From contig URKR01000004.1 in assembly GCA_900548355.1 (NCBI GenBank), positions 75,777 to 139,776 on the forward strand: 64,000 nucleotides of DNA. The letters are read 5' to 3'. Of the stretch, positions 34,810-45,716 are shown piece by piece; the first letter of the stretch is position 1; each line of letters opens with the position of its first letter. The notes beneath the pieces are model-generated. The model did not search any database. It worked only from the letters and a program-made list of their open reading frames with translations, and was not told where the DNA came from. The translations under genes and the position numbers were made by a program. Source of the DNA: an uncultured Oscillospiraceae bacterium. Its GTDB lineage: Bacteria > Bacillota > Clostridia > Oscillospirales > Ruminococcaceae.

Positions 34810-35601
34810 TCACGAAGCGGCTGTCGGGGCTTCCTTGGCGGCGGCGCCGCCGATCTCGAGGTTTCCGGCGATCGAAGCGAACAGCGCATCGCGGGCTTTC
34901 TGTTTTTCGGTTTCCGGCGGCTGGAGATTGCTTTGCACCTTGCCATCCAGGATCGTAATGATCCGGTCCGCACAGGCCGCAAGCGACGGCTCATGTGTGA
35001 CCATAACAAAGGTGATGCTTTCCTGTTTGGAAAGTTCGAGCATCCGCCACAGCACCTGCTTCGAGGTGACCGAGTCAAGGTTGCCGGTGGGTTCATCGGC
35101 AAAGATGACCTTGGGCCGGCTGACAAAGGCGCGTGCAATGCCGACACGCTGCTGCTGGCCGCCGCTCATCTCGGTGGGCAGGTGGTTGGCCCGGCCCGAA
35201 AGCCCGAGGTTTTTGAGTTCTTTTTTTGCCATCGCCAGCCGTGTTTTGGGCGGCACGCCCTTGAACATCAGCGGCAGGGCAACATTTTCGGCCGCCGTCA
35301 TGCTGGGCAGCAGGTTGTAGCTCTGAAAAATAAAGCCGAGATGGGCCTGGCGGAAATGGGCGAGTTCGTCCTCGCTCATTGCACTGATCTCATGTTGGCC
35401 GATAAAGACCTTGCCGCGGGTTGGTTTTTCAAGCCCCGCAAGCTGGTTGAGCAAGGTGGACTTGCCGCTGCCGGATTGGCCGACAATGCAGCAGAACTCC
35501 CCTTTTTCGATCGCGATATCGACATCATTGAGCGCGACGACCCGCTCCTTGCCTACGGCGTAGACCTTGCGCAGCTTTTCGGTGTGGATGATCGGCGCCA
35601 C
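34810..35601 (-). CDS. LolD/MacB-type ABC transporter ATPase
   Basis: 263 residues from the GTG at 35601 (AAAGGAGGG upstream); earlier in-frame codons have no site. Walker A GQSGSGKST, Q-loop FIFQSYNLLPSM, signature MSGGQQQRVGIARAF, Walker B VIFADEPTGNLD and H-loop VMVTHE are all present. First gene of the three-gene unit with the exported protein and permease; gaps are 63 and -14 bases. Confidence 0.95.
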   Translation of the reverse strand: MAPIIHTEKLRKVYAVGKERVVALNDVDIAIEKGEFCCIVGQSGSGKSTLLNQLAGLEKPTRGKVFIGQHEISAMSEDELAHFRQAHLGFIFQSYNLLPSMTAAENVALPLMFKGVPPKTRLAMAKKELKNLGLSGRANHLPTEMSGGQQQRVGIARAFVSRPKVIFADEPTGNLDSVTSKQVLWRMLELSKQESITFVMVTHEPSLAACADRIITILDGKVQSNLQPPETEKQKARDALFASIAGNLEIGGAAAKEAPTAAS

Positions 35602-35785
35602 GTCACGCCCTCCTTTCCTGTTCCCCGTTCGAGTTCTGGGGAACACTTGGCATTATCATACCATAGCTTGCCGCCGAAAGGAAGGGTTTTGGGCGCAAAG
35701 AATCGAAATTTACAACTCATAATGGACGCCTGCCCCTGCGGGCCGGGCAGATATGGAATCTGCCCCTTCTTTTTAATTTCAACAC

Positions 35786-35821
35786 AAAACGCGCCCCCCC
35801 GACCGGGGGGCGCGTTTTGCT
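35786..35821 (-). terminator. Terminator of the LtaS-like gene
   Basis: AAAACGCGCCCCCC pairs with GGGGGGCGCGTTTT, five bases after the stop codon at 35826. Confidence 0.92.
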
Positions 35822-35825
35822 TGCC

Positions 35826-37715
35826 TTATTCGCTTTCCGGCACCGTGAACAGCGCCTGGTTGCGGTGGGCGTGGGTGCCGATGTTGTTGTACTCGAGGGC
35901 GAAGTAGCCGTGCACCCATTCGTCCATCGCGGCGTTTTCGCCGTAGGTATGGGTTACGCCGGAAGCGTCCATGAAGTCGTTGCCGGCGGTAAAGACGGTC
36001 ACGTCCTCCCGCATCGCGAGCATATAGCTGTAGTAGGGGGTCAGCGGCAGGCCTGCCTGCTCGGCCAGCACCGGGGCCAGCATACACATATCGATCCGGT
36101 TGTAGGGGTCGTTGGCGCTGGTCTCGCCGGCGTTTTCAAGCGGGTAGTTGGCCCAGATCACATACGGGGTGCTGCGCTGCAGAATCTGCAGGTCGTTTTC
36201 CGGCGCGACCGAAGCGTCCGAGACATGGGTCACAAAGCTCGGCGCATGGTCGCCTGCCAGCGCAACAATAACCTTGCGGCCGGTTTCCTCATAGAGGTTG
36301 GTGAAATACTCGGTCAGTTCGCCAAAGGCCTGGTCGGTCAGATAGATGCAGGAGAGATACTCATCCATCAAATCGTCATACTCACCGTAATCGGTTGCAG
36401 CATGGACCAGGTCGAGCTCAGCGTCATTCATGTTGTAATCGCCGTGGCTCTGGATGCTGACCAGGAAGGTGAAACGCGGCTGGTCGGCCGGCATCGCCTC
36501 ATACAGCGTCTCAAAATCGCGGTAGGTCGCGCTGTCGGTCTGGTAAGGCCGATTGCCATAGGTTTCCTTGGTCGGGAAACTGTCCTCGAAATAGACTTCA
36601 TCAAAGCCAAGGTTGAGCCAGGCCGAGTTGCGCCGATAGTTCGAGTTTGTGTAGGGGTGAGCGGCCAGCGTCGCATAGCCAAGGTCCTCCAAATAGCTGA
36701 CAATGCTGTTGGCGTTATAGAGGTTGAGCCAGTTGAAGGGGGTGATGCTCGGCATCAGCATCATCGAGTTGGAGGTCAGCATCTCATACTCACTCGAATT
36801 GGTCCCGCCGCCGACATGCGGGCTGACGGTGTGACCATAGATGCTGTTCGGGGTGTTTTTGATGACGCTGAGCACGTCCTGGTCGGCGCCGGTATCGGTG
36901 ACAAGGTCAAAGTCATACAGGCTTTCGGAAAGGATCAGCACCACATCGGGGTATTCCTGTTCCGAAACCGTCTGCACTGCCGGGGTGTAGTCCGCCGCGC
37001 GGGCCGCCGCCTCCGCGGCCGCCTCATCGGAATAATAATCCGGTTCGACAATCGGGTTCATCAGCAGACCGGCCGATTCGATCGTGCCGGCCAGGTACCC
37101 GTATGTATAGTAGGTGGTCTGCCAGGCCCAGCCATAGGTCTGCTTGGGCTTGATGGAAAACGGCGCGAAGTAGCCGACATAGAGGATGGCAAAAATGCCC
37201 GCCGCACAGCCGGCCCAGCGGCCAAGCCGGCGCGGCCAGCCAATCTTGCCCTTTTTCGGGCCGGAAAGCCAGCGCTGCACCGCAGCAATGGCCGCAAGCG
37301 GCACCAGGCAGAGCGCAATGGTCTTTACTGTGGAAGTGATGCGCAGCGTGTAGCTGCCCATCACGGCGGCGGCCGTCGTGATGTTGAGCACATCCTGCGG
37401 CATGAGCGCGGTGCCGTGCAGGTCGCGGGTATAGTAGTTCGCAATGGCCAGCACCGTGAACAGAACCCCCGAGATGCCGGTGGACAGCCACCACCGCCCG
37501 CACAGCGCAAAGAGCAGCAGGGTTATGCAAAAAGCCGTGAAGGCGTTGAGCGGCGCATACAGCGGCCACTGCCCGGCCAGATAATCCGGCGTAACGCCGT
37601 CCGATACTTCAAGCTGGTACCGCGCGATGAAAGCCGCCGCGATCGCAAGCGCGAACGGCAGGAACTGCCGCAGCCAAAAATCCCGGCTGCGCAGCGTTTT
37701 GAGCAAGTGTTGCAT
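35826..37715 (-). CDS. LTA-synthase-family sulfatase-fold membrane enzyme
   Basis: 629 residues from the ATG at 37715 (GGAAGG upstream). About five N-terminal membrane segments (to residue ~185), then a sulfatase-fold domain: metal site start VVLILSESLYDFD, catalytic threonine in HVGGGTNSSEYEML, SIQSHGDYN and the C-terminal metal site ALAGDHAPSF. It transfers phosphoglycerol or related phosphate groups to envelope polymers in LtaS-like enzymes. Active-site residues look intact. Downstream terminator and own promoter mark a single-gene unit. Confidence 0.93.
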   Translation of the reverse strand: MQHLLKTLRSRDFWLRQFLPFALAIAAAFIARYQLEVSDGVTPDYLAGQWPLYAPLNAFTAFCITLLLFALCGRWWLSTGISGVLFTVLAIANYYTRDLHGTALMPQDVLNITTAAAVMGSYTLRITSTVKTIALCLVPLAAIAAVQRWLSGPKKGKIGWPRRLGRWAGCAAGIFAILYVGYFAPFSIKPKQTYGWAWQTTYYTYGYLAGTIESAGLLMNPIVEPDYYSDEAAAEAAARAADYTPAVQTVSEQEYPDVVLILSESLYDFDLVTDTGADQDVLSVIKNTPNSIYGHTVSPHVGGGTNSSEYEMLTSNSMMLMPSITPFNWLNLYNANSIVSYLEDLGYATLAAHPYTNSNYRRNSAWLNLGFDEVYFEDSFPTKETYGNRPYQTDSATYRDFETLYEAMPADQPRFTFLVSIQSHGDYNMNDAELDLVHAATDYGEYDDLMDEYLSCIYLTDQAFGELTEYFTNLYEETGRKVIVALAGDHAPSFVTHVSDASVAPENDLQILQRSTPYVIWANYPLENAGETSANDPYNRIDMCMLAPVLAEQAGLPLTPYYSYMLAMREDVTVFTAGNDFMDASGVTHTYGENAAMDEWVHGYFALEYNNIGTHAHRNQALFTVPESE

Positions 37716-37919
37716 GGGTTTCCTTCCTTTTTCCTGGGTGCGCCCCAAAAGGCCCGCTGCCCCGTTCCATTTGCTCAAACCGGCGCCTTGCGCGCCCCGC
37801 TGCGGTTTTGCGCCCCGTTTGCGCTGTTTCGGCAAATGGCAGGCACCGCCATCAGGTGCGGCCCAAACCTGTCAAGTGTATCGTTGCAGTTTTCGCAGCA
37901 TGCTGCGTCAGAACACTTT

Positions 37920-37947
37920 ATTATAGCACAGATTTGTGTGGAAACAA
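37920..37947 (-). promoter_or_regulatory. Promoter of the LtaS-like gene
   Basis: On the minus strand TTGTTT, 16 bases, TATAAT, giving a leader of about 195 bases before the ATG at 37715. Confidence 0.55.
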
Positions 37948-37969
37948 GGGGTGCCCCGCCCAAACCGAC

Positions 37970-38572
37970 TCAGCCGTTGCGCAGGATCAAGTCCGCCCTG
38001 GCCGGGATGCCGTATTGCCGGTAGTACGCTTCCTCCAGCGGGACCCACCGGGCGCGGAAGGTATCGTAGCGGCGGCCTTCCCGCGCGCGCAGCCGGCTTT
38101 CCTGCACGGCGGGCAGGCAGGTCACAAACAGGGTCAGGTCATAGGCGCCCAGCGCCGGGTGCATCGCATAGCTGCCTTCGCACAGCACAAGGCGCCCGGC
38201 CGGGATCTGATAGCTTTCCCCCCAGCGGTCTTCGTGGGCGTTGTATGGGCGGCAGGCTGCGGGCCGGCCGGCGCGCAGCGGGTCCAGCACTTCCAGGCGC
38301 AGCCGGGCCAGGTCCATGTTGGCGGCCGGGGTCTGCTGCCAACCCGGGGCGCGGCAGTCAAACGCGAGGTAGTAATCATCGGTGTGGACAACCGGGCAGC
38401 CAAACACCCGGGCCAGCAGCGCGGCCAGCGTGGTTTTGCCGCTGCCGCTGCGGCCATCGATTGCGACAAGGGCGCCGCCCCGCCGCGCCAGGGCCGCCAC
38501 CTCCCGCAAAGCGGGGGCAAACGCCGGGTAGGCCTGTTCGGCCGCCCGCAAAGTTTCAGGGCTAACGTTCAT
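37970..38572 (-). CDS. Uridine-kinase-like P-loop protein
   Basis: 200 residues from the ATG at 38572 (AAAGGAG upstream). Walker A AIDGRSGSGKTTLAALLA, then HTDDYYLAF (substrate-binding aspartates typical of uridine/phosphoribulokinase-like enzymes), LVLCEGSYAMHPAL and a lid-like RLRAREGRRYDTFRARWVP. It probably phosphorylates a nucleoside or pantothenate-like small molecule; substrate unknown. It lies convergent-free between two unrelated single genes. Confidence 0.8.
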   Translation of the reverse strand: MNVSPETLRAAEQAYPAFAPALREVAALARRGGALVAIDGRSGSGKTTLAALLARVFGCPVVHTDDYYLAFDCRAPGWQQTPAANMDLARLRLEVLDPLRAGRPAACRPYNAHEDRWGESYQIPAGRLVLCEGSYAMHPALGAYDLTLFVTCLPAVQESRLRAREGRRYDTFRARWVPLEEAYYRQYGIPARADLILRNG

Positions 38573-38687
38573 AAGGCAGGCTCCTTTCTTGCGCTTCATG
38601 CGCGGGCGGGGCGTTGCGCGCCGCCGGTTTTTGTATTAGAATAGTAAATGCGGGCAATGCCCGCAGATGCAAAGGAGGGCGCGGGCC

Positions 38688-39227
38688 ATGTGGCACCCGA
38701 TCAAACATTATAAAACGATCCACCACCACAAGATGCTGGTGATGCGGTACTGTTTCCGCTGCGGGCTGTACTGGCAGGGGCTGACCCATGATCTGAGCAA
38801 GCTTTCACCGGTGGAGTTCTGGGCCGGCGCCAAATACTGGCAGGGCAACTGCAGCCCCAACAATGCCCAGCGCCAGGCGGAAGGCTACAGCGCGGCCTGG
38901 CTGCATCACAAGGGCCGCAACCGCCACCACCTGGAATACTGGATTGACTACGCGCCGGACGGCGACCACGCAATGGCCGGCATGCCAATGCCGGAAAACT
39001 ATGTGGCCGAAATGATCTGCGACAGGATCGCGGCGTCCCGCAACTACCTGGGCGACCGGTATACCGATGCCGCCGCCTGGGAGTATTATGACCGCAGCAA
39101 AGACCATTATATCCTGCACCCGCGCACCCGCGCCCAGCTCAAAACCGCGCTGCAGCTGCTGCGGGACAAGGGCGAGGACGCCTGCTTTTCTTATGTACGG
39201 CGGGAGCTGCTGGGGAAGAAACGGTGA
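38688..39227 (+). CDS. DUF5662 family protein
   Basis: 179 residues; AAAGGAGGG precedes the ATG at 38688. Conserved His-rich pattern HPIKHYKTIHHHKMLVMRYC, GLTHDLSKLSPVEF and WLHHKGRNRHHLEYW with YVAEMICDRIAA. These histidines and aspartates resemble an HD-like metal-binding site. The family is widespread in Firmicutes and of unknown function. Confidence 0.8.
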   Translation: MWHPIKHYKTIHHHKMLVMRYCFRCGLYWQGLTHDLSKLSPVEFWAGAKYWQGNCSPNNAQRQAEGYSAAWLHHKGRNRHHLEYWIDYAPDGDHAMAGMPMPENYVAEMICDRIAASRNYLGDRYTDAAAWEYYDRSKDHYILHPRTRAQLKTALQLLRDKGEDACFSYVRRELLGKKR

Positions 39228-39270
39228 ACACCGCCCCGCACACAAAATTCACATCTACCGGGAGAGAACT

Positions 39271-39759
39271 ATGTCTATTGAATCCGTACGCGAAAATCTG
39301 GCCGCCAAGGGGCTGGCTGACCGCATTTTAGAGTTTGAGGAATCCAGCGCAACGGTGGCCGAGGCCGCCCGCGACCTGGGCTGTGAGCCGGCCCGGATTG
39401 CCAAGACCATGGCGTTTGTAACCGGTGAAGGCCCGGTTTTGGTCGTGATGGCGGGCGACGCCAAGGTGGACAACCCGCGCTACAAGGCGCAGTTCCACTG
39501 CAAAGCCGCGATGGTCAAACCGGATGCGCTCGTTGCCGCCGTCGGCCACCCGATGGGCGGGGTCTGCCCGTTTGCCGTGACCGAAGGGGTACCGGTGTAT
39601 CTGGATGAGAGCCTGCGCCGGTTTGAGGTTGTCTACCCTGCCGCCGGCACCGCCCGCAGCGCTGTACGGCTGCGCGTGCCAGAACTGGAAGCAAGCGTTG
39701 ACCATTTTGCCGGGTGGATCAATATCGGCAAGGGATGGGGCGAAACCCCTGAGAATTGA
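39271..39759 (+). CDS. YbaK/ProX-type aminoacyl-tRNA deacylase
   Basis: 162 residues, complete. Reads ARIAKTMAFVTGEGPVLVVM, VDNPRYKAQF, VGHPMGGVCPFA and the final segment DHFAGWINIGKGWG. The family hydrolyses mischarged tRNAs (Cys-tRNA-Pro, Ala-tRNA-Pro); the lysine in the first motif (AKT) is the conserved catalytic one. GGAGAG precedes the ATG. It is probably co-transcribed with DUF5662 43 bases upstream. Confidence 0.88.
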   Translation: MSIESVRENLAAKGLADRILEFEESSATVAEAARDLGCEPARIAKTMAFVTGEGPVLVVMAGDAKVDNPRYKAQFHCKAAMVKPDALVAAVGHPMGGVCPFAVTEGVPVYLDESLRRFEVVYPAAGTARSAVRLRVPELEASVDHFAGWINIGKGWGETPEN

Positions 39760-39836
39760 AGATACGGAAAGAATAAACCGGTGTTCCGCGGCCTGCAGCC
39801 GCTAAAAAACGCCGGGAGGGTTTCGCCCAGTGTATT

Positions 39837-39875
39837 CCGCGCGCACTGCCGGCGCGCGGTTCGCCCTTTTTTCTT
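39837..39875 (+). terminator. Terminator after the deacylase gene
   Basis: CCGCGCGC and GCGCGCGG around a seven-base loop, followed by TTCGCCCTTTTTTCTT. A similar word order (CGCGCG, TTCGCC, T-run) recurs at 40908-40940 on the other side of the GT gene. Confidence 0.7.
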
Positions 39876-39911
39876 GCCGCGTTACTATTTCTTGCTTTTG
39901 CGCATAAGCGT

Positions 39912-40793
39912 TCACGATTCTGCAATGCCGAAGAAGTATTTGTTGAGCCGGATCTTGTTGGCTTCATACAGCCCGAGATGCTTGTACAGATCTTTATAGT
40001 AAGCCAGCAGCTCCCAGCGGGTGGTCAGCACCTTAACCGGGTTGAGGTTGTGCACAAGGCTTTCGGGGTTCTGTACATAGTTATAGACCGGGGTTGAGAG
40101 GGCGTAGAACCGCTCGGCATACCGGATGAAGCTGAGGTTAAAATAAAAGTCCTCGCTGTAGCTGAGTTCTTCGCTGCACTCCACATCCGGGTGGGTGCGG
40201 ATCAGATCGGCGCGGTAGAGTTTGTTCCACATCACGCCGTAATAGAAGCTGGCCGGTTCCTGCATAAGGCCATAGGCAAACTGTGCCTTGGTCATCGCCC
40301 CTTCCAGCAGAAAGCCGAAGGTCTGCACCTTGACAAAGGGGTCGAAACCGGGTTCGGCTTCCTCCACCCGCCGGGGCGCACGGGGGTGCTCCTTTTCCTT
40401 GGGCGGCTCTATCCGGTTGTAATGCGCAATGACCATATCCGCGCCGGACGCCACAGCTTTTTCAACCAGCAGTTCGGTGGCGTAGGGCTGCAGGGTGTCA
40501 TCCGAATCGACAAACTGGAAGTACACGCCGTGCGCCCGCCGCATGCCAAGGTTCCGTGTGGCCGAAACCCCGCTGTTCGCTTTGTCAATCAGAATGATGC
40601 GCGGGTCAACTTTGGCAAACATCCGGCAGACAGCAAGACTGACATCCTGGCTGCCATCGTTGAGAAGCAGGATTTCAAGATTGCGGTAGGTCTGGCGGCG
40701 GATACTTTCAATACAGCGGGCAATGTGATTTTTTGCGTTGTAGATCGGCACAATAACGCTGACCAGCGGCTGGTTTTCCGGCCTCACAGGCAT
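39912..40793 (-). CDS. Family 2 glycosyltransferase
   Basis: 293 residues. GT-A fold start VSVIVPIYNAKNHIARCIES, nucleotide-binding ILLLNDGSQD, ANSGVSATRNLG, and the DxD-type FQFVDSDDTL. C-terminal part with YGVMWNKLYRADLI and YSEDFYFNLSFIRYA is typical of CpsJ/EpsJ-like capsule or teichoic acid transferases. No polysaccharide cluster is present nearby, so it may act alone on a wall polymer. Confidence 0.9.
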   Translation of the reverse strand: MPVRPENQPLVSVIVPIYNAKNHIARCIESIRRQTYRNLEILLLNDGSQDVSLAVCRMFAKVDPRIILIDKANSGVSATRNLGMRRAHGVYFQFVDSDDTLQPYATELLVEKAVASGADMVIAHYNRIEPPKEKEHPRAPRRVEEAEPGFDPFVKVQTFGFLLEGAMTKAQFAYGLMQEPASFYYGVMWNKLYRADLIRTHPDVECSEELSYSEDFYFNLSFIRYAERFYALSTPVYNYVQNPESLVHNLNPVKVLTTRWELLAYYKDLYKHLGLYEANKIRLNKYFFGIAES

Positions 40794-40963
40794 TGTCGGC
40801 GCCCCCTTCCCTCATGTTTCCCTTCCTATAAGAAAAAGATACCACAAAATCAGGTCAAAAACAATGGCGGCGGAGTAAAGAATTGTTGCCTCCGGCGTGC
40901 ACGCCGGAACGGGTTGCCGCGCGATTCGCCTTGTTTTTTCTTGTTCCACAAGGAGGTTTTCCT

Positions 40964-42469
40964 ATGTCCATTTCCACAAAAAACGCGCTGCGGGCGCTGG
41001 AAAAGCAGCTCTATGCCTACAACTATGCCCAGGCCCTGATGAGCTGTGATGAAGCAACCGCCGCCCCGCCATGCAGCGAGGCCGGCCGCGCCGAAGCGGC
41101 CGAGGTACTGAGCCGCGCCGCCTTTGCCCTGCTGGTGAACGACGACACTGCCGCCCTGCTGCGCCAAGCCGCCGCCGAGACCGACCTTGACCCCCAGCTT
41201 GCCGCCGAAGTGCGAGAGCTTCAGCGCCGGTATGACGAGATCGCCCGGATACCGGCCGATGAATACGCGGCCTTTACCCGGCTTGTCCAGCAGGCAATCC
41301 CCGCCTGGGGGCGCGCCAAGCGGGCCAACGACTTTGCGGCGTTCGCCCCGTATCTGGAATCGATCGTGGAAGCCCGCCGCAAGCAGGCCGCCTATTTTGC
41401 ACCCGAACGCCACCCGTACGAAGTGCTGCTGGACCGGTACGAGCGCGGGCTGACCATTGCAACCTGCGACCGTTTTTTTGCCGAACTGCGCGAAACGATC
41501 CTGCCCCTGCTGGACCAGATCCGCAGCCATGGCACACCGGTGCGCACCGATTTTCTTGACAACGACTGGCCGCTGCCCGCGCAGCAGGCCCTGGCCCGCG
41601 AGATCATGCGCCGCTGGGGGCTTGACCCCGACCACTGCGTGCTGGCCGAGAGCGAGCACCCTTTCACCGAAGGGCTGTGGCACGGCGATGTGCGGATCAC
41701 GACCCACTATATGCCGCGGGATATGGTTTCCAGTTTGTACAGCGTCGCGCATGAAGGCGGTCACGCTCTGTATGAGCTGAACGTTGACGCGGCCTATGAC
41801 TATACCGTGCTGGCCGGCGGTTCGACAATGGCGCTGCACGAAAGCCAGAGCCGGCTGTTTGAAAACCTGGTTGGCCGCAGCAAGGCCTTTTTGCAGGGGT
41901 TGTGGCCGGCGCTGACCGACCTGTTCCCTTCCCAGCTGGCCGGGGTGAGCCTGGAGGAATTTTACCGCGCCGTCAACCGGGCCGAGCCCGGCCTGATCCG
42001 CACCGACGCCGACGAACTGACCTACAGCCTGCACATTATGGTGCGGTATGAACTTGAGAAGGCGCTGATAGAAGGCAGCCTGGCCGTGCGCGACCTGCCC
42101 GCCGCCTGGAACGCCAGGTACCGGCAATACCTCGGCGTGGATGTGCCGGACGACGCGCACGGCGTGCTGCAGGACATCCACTGGGCCTGCGGCGATCTGG
42201 GCTACTTCCCGAGTTACGCGCTGGGTTCGGCCTACGGCGCGCAGGCCTGGGACGATCTGAACGCAAGGTTCGGCGCCGGCGTGCTGGACGCACAGCTGGC
42301 GGCAGGCAACCTGGAACCGCTGAAAGGCGCGCTGCGCGACCGCCTGTGGAAGTACGGCGCCTCCCGCGAGCCGGCCGAACTTGTAAAGAGCCTGTGCGGC
42401 GGCGACTTTGATGTGCGGCACTACACGCGCTATCTGCGTGACAAGTATGCGGCGCTTTACGCGCTGTAA
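40964..42469 (+). CDS. Carboxypeptidase Taq (M32) metallopeptidase
   Basis: 501 residues from the ATG at 40964 (AAGGAGG upstream). Zinc site HEGGH in SVAHEGGHALYELN with the downstream glutamate region MALHESQSRLFENLVGRS, and the M32 segments DVRITTHYMP and RTDADELTYSLHIMVRYELE. A cytoplasmic carboxypeptidase that trims C-terminal residues except proline. A perfect palindrome at 42470-42483, ArgR-like, sits on its stop codon. Confidence 0.95.
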   Translation: MSISTKNALRALEKQLYAYNYAQALMSCDEATAAPPCSEAGRAEAAEVLSRAAFALLVNDDTAALLRQAAAETDLDPQLAAEVRELQRRYDEIARIPADEYAAFTRLVQQAIPAWGRAKRANDFAAFAPYLESIVEARRKQAAYFAPERHPYEVLLDRYERGLTIATCDRFFAELRETILPLLDQIRSHGTPVRTDFLDNDWPLPAQQALAREIMRRWGLDPDHCVLAESEHPFTEGLWHGDVRITTHYMPRDMVSSLYSVAHEGGHALYELNVDAAYDYTVLAGGSTMALHESQSRLFENLVGRSKAFLQGLWPALTDLFPSQLAGVSLEEFYRAVNRAEPGLIRTDADELTYSLHIMVRYELEKALIEGSLAVRDLPAAWNARYRQYLGVDVPDDAHGVLQDIHWACGDLGYFPSYALGSAYGAQAWDDLNARFGAGVLDAQLAAGNLEPLKGALRDRLWKYGASREPAELVKSLCGGDFDVRHYTRYLRDKYAALYAL

Positions 42470-42483
42470 TGCATATATATGCA
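42470..42483. promoter_or_regulatory. ArgR-like box, perfect palindrome
   Basis: TGCATATATATGCA, overlapping the last base of the M32 stop codon, ~110 bases before the argG promoter. Two further imperfect ATATGCAGTATATTC and AAAATTGCAT sequences follow within 75 bases. Confidence 0.55.
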
Positions 42484-42580
42484 GTTTTTGCCGGGTCATA
42501 TGCAGTATATTCCGGGTGTTTGTTGTAAGAATATACAAAATTGCATTTTCATCCCGCCAAAGTTTGTCAGGTTTCCCGGC

Positions 42581-42608
42581 TTGATTTTGCCTGTCAGGCG
42601 AGTATAAT
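42581..42608 (+). promoter_or_regulatory. argG promoter
   Basis: TTGATT, 16-base spacer, TATAAT; start of transcription expected near 42615. Confidence 0.7.
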
Positions 42609-42639
42609 AAGAGACATCGCAACCAACCCTTTCCCGGTT

Positions 42640-42653
42640 TGAATAAATATGCA
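42640..42653. promoter_or_regulatory. ArgR box in the argG leader
   Basis: TGAATAAATATGCA closely matches the ARG box (TGAATaaaaATTCA type) and lies just downstream of the promoter, where bound ArgR would block transcription when arginine is plentiful. Confidence 0.6.
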
Positions 42654-42678
42654 GCTCTGCTGCGGAAGGATGGACACC

Positions 42679-43914
42679 ATGAAGAAGGATAAGAAAGACA
42701 TCAAGAAGGTTGTGCTGGCCTACTCCGGCGGGCTGGATACCTCGATCATCATTCCCTGGTTGAAAGAGAACTACAACAACTGCGAAGTCATCGCCGTTTC
42801 GGGCGATGTCGGCCAGGGCACCGAGCTGGACGGCCTGGAAGAGAAGGCCAAAAAGACCGGCGCTTCCAAGCTGTACGTCCTTGACCTCAAGAAAGACTAT
42901 GTCGAAAACTACATCTGGCCCTGCCTGAAGGCCGACGCCAAGTATGAGGACTACCTGCTCGGCACCTCCCACGCACGCCCCTGCATCGCGAAGGCGCTGG
43001 CCGAGGTCGCGATCCAGGAAGGCGCCGACGCGATCTGCCACGGCTGCACCGGCAAGGGCAACGACCAGGTGCGGTTTGAGCTGACCCTCAAAGCCTTTGC
43101 GCCGGATATGGCGATCATCGCCCCCTGGCGCGAGTGGGACATCAAGAGCCGTGACGAGGAGATCGACTACGCCGAGGCCCACAACATCCCGCTGAAGATC
43201 AGCCGTGAGACCAACTATTCGAAGGATAAGAACCTCTGGCACCTCTCGCACGAGGGCCTCGACCTCGAAGACCCGAAGAACGAGCCGCAGTACAACAAGG
43301 CCGGCTTTTTGGAGCTCGGCGTCTCGCCCGAGCAGGCGCCCGACACCCCGACTTATGTGACAATTCACTTTGAGAAAGGCATCCCGACCGCCCTCGACGG
43401 CGTCGAGATGGACGGCGTTGCGCTGATCGAAAAGCTCAACGCAATCGGCGGCGCGAACGGCATCGGCCTTTTGGACATTGTCGAAAACCGGCTTGTCGGC
43501 ATGAAGAGCCGCGGCGTCTACGAGACCCCGGGCGGCGCGATCCTGTATAAGGCGCACAACGTCCTCGAGACCATCACCCTCGACAAGGAGTCCTTCCACT
43601 TCAAGGAGATCATCGCCCAGAAGATGGGCGAGCTCGTCTACAACGGCCAGTGGTTCACCCCGCTGCGCGAGGCGATCTGCGCTTTCACCGACGAGCTGCA
43701 GAAAACGGTCACCGGCGATGTGACCCTCAAGCTCTACAAGGGCAACATGATCAACGCCGGCGTCACCAGCCCCTACACGCTGTACGATGAGCAGACCGCC
43801 TCCTTCGGCGAGGACGAGGACTACAACCAGGCCGATTCGGCCGGGTTCATCAACCTGTTCGGCCTGCCGATCGCCGAGCGCGCCAAGCTCGCCAAGAAGT
43901 GGCCGAAGGATTGA
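42679..43914 (+). CDS. argG: Argininosuccinate synthase
   Basis: 411 residues from the ATG at 42679 (GGAAGG nine bases upstream; the ATG at 42649 lies inside the operator). ATP pyrophosphatase motif [27 protein letters not shown]-like [11 protein letters not shown] and YETPGG are present. Joins citrulline and aspartate with ATP. First gene of the arginine block; argH follows after a terminator and a repeat-filled gap. Confidence 0.97.
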   Translation: MKKDKKDIKKVVLAYSGGLDTSIIIPWLKENYNNCEVIAVSGDVGQGTELDGLEEKAKKTGASKLYVLDLKKDYVENYIWPCLKADAKYEDYLLGTSHARPCIAKALAEVAIQEGADAICHGCTGKGNDQVRFELTLKAFAPDMAIIAPWREWDIKSRDEEIDYAEAHNIPLKISRETNYSKDKNLWHLSHEGLDLEDPKNEPQYNKAGFLELGVSPEQAPDTPTYVTIHFEKGIPTALDGVEMDGVALIEKLNAIGGANGIGLLDIVENRLVGMKSRGVYETPGGAILYKAHNVLETITLDKESFHFKEIIAQKMGELVYNGQWFTPLREAICAFTDELQKTVTGDVTLKLYKGNMINAGVTSPYTLYDEQTASFGEDEDYNQADSAGFINLFGLPIAERAKLAKKWPKD

Positions 43915-43945
43915 TCGCGCCTCTTAGCTGAAACTTTGACCCCCA

Positions 43946-43992
43946 GATGCTCACCGAAACGGACGCTGCGCCCCCAGGTGAGCGTCTTTTAT
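43946..43992 (+). terminator. argG terminator
   Basis: GATGCTCACC pairs with GGTGAGCGTC (one G-T pair), followed by TTTTATTT. The gap 43915-44303 otherwise holds only dispersed repeats. Confidence 0.75.
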
Positions 43993-44093
43993 TTCCGAAG
44001 AACGCCCGCGGGGCGTCGGGGACGCCGCCCTCTACGGATCATTTTTACGTTCGCCACCAACACAACAGGTTCGCAACCGCGCCCCCGCCATTT

Positions 44094-44171
44094 GTAGGGG
44101 CCGGATTCATCCGGCCCGCGGGAGTTCCCGCCGGCGCAAGGTTCCCCGGGCGGGAAGAATCCCGCCCCTAC
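44094..44171. repeat. Palindromic GTAGGGGC intergenic repeat
   Basis: Begins GTAGGGGCCGGATTCATCC and ends with the complement of GTAGGGGCGGGATTCTTCC, so the ends form ~30-base inverted repeats with a few mismatches. A single half unit (GTAGGGGGCGACG) follows at about 44228. Related copies at 52827-52873 and 55563-55617. No coding capacity; MITE-like. Confidence 0.7.
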
Positions 44172-44303
44172 GCATGATGGTTTACCCCGTCACCACCTCC
44201 ACCAGCGCACGGCTGCGTCCCCCCATTCGTAGGGGGCGACGTCCTCGACTGCGCCCAAACCCCCGGAAACAAACCACAATCCCAAGACGAAAGCAGGTAC
44301 ACA

Positions 44304-45712
<1,409 letters not shown>

Positions 45713-45716
<4 letters not shown>

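Noticed and set aside
35817..38024. 735-codon plus-strand frame opposite the LtaS-like gene
   Set aside because: Shadow in GC-rich DNA; the minus strand has membrane segments and a complete sulfatase-fold active site.
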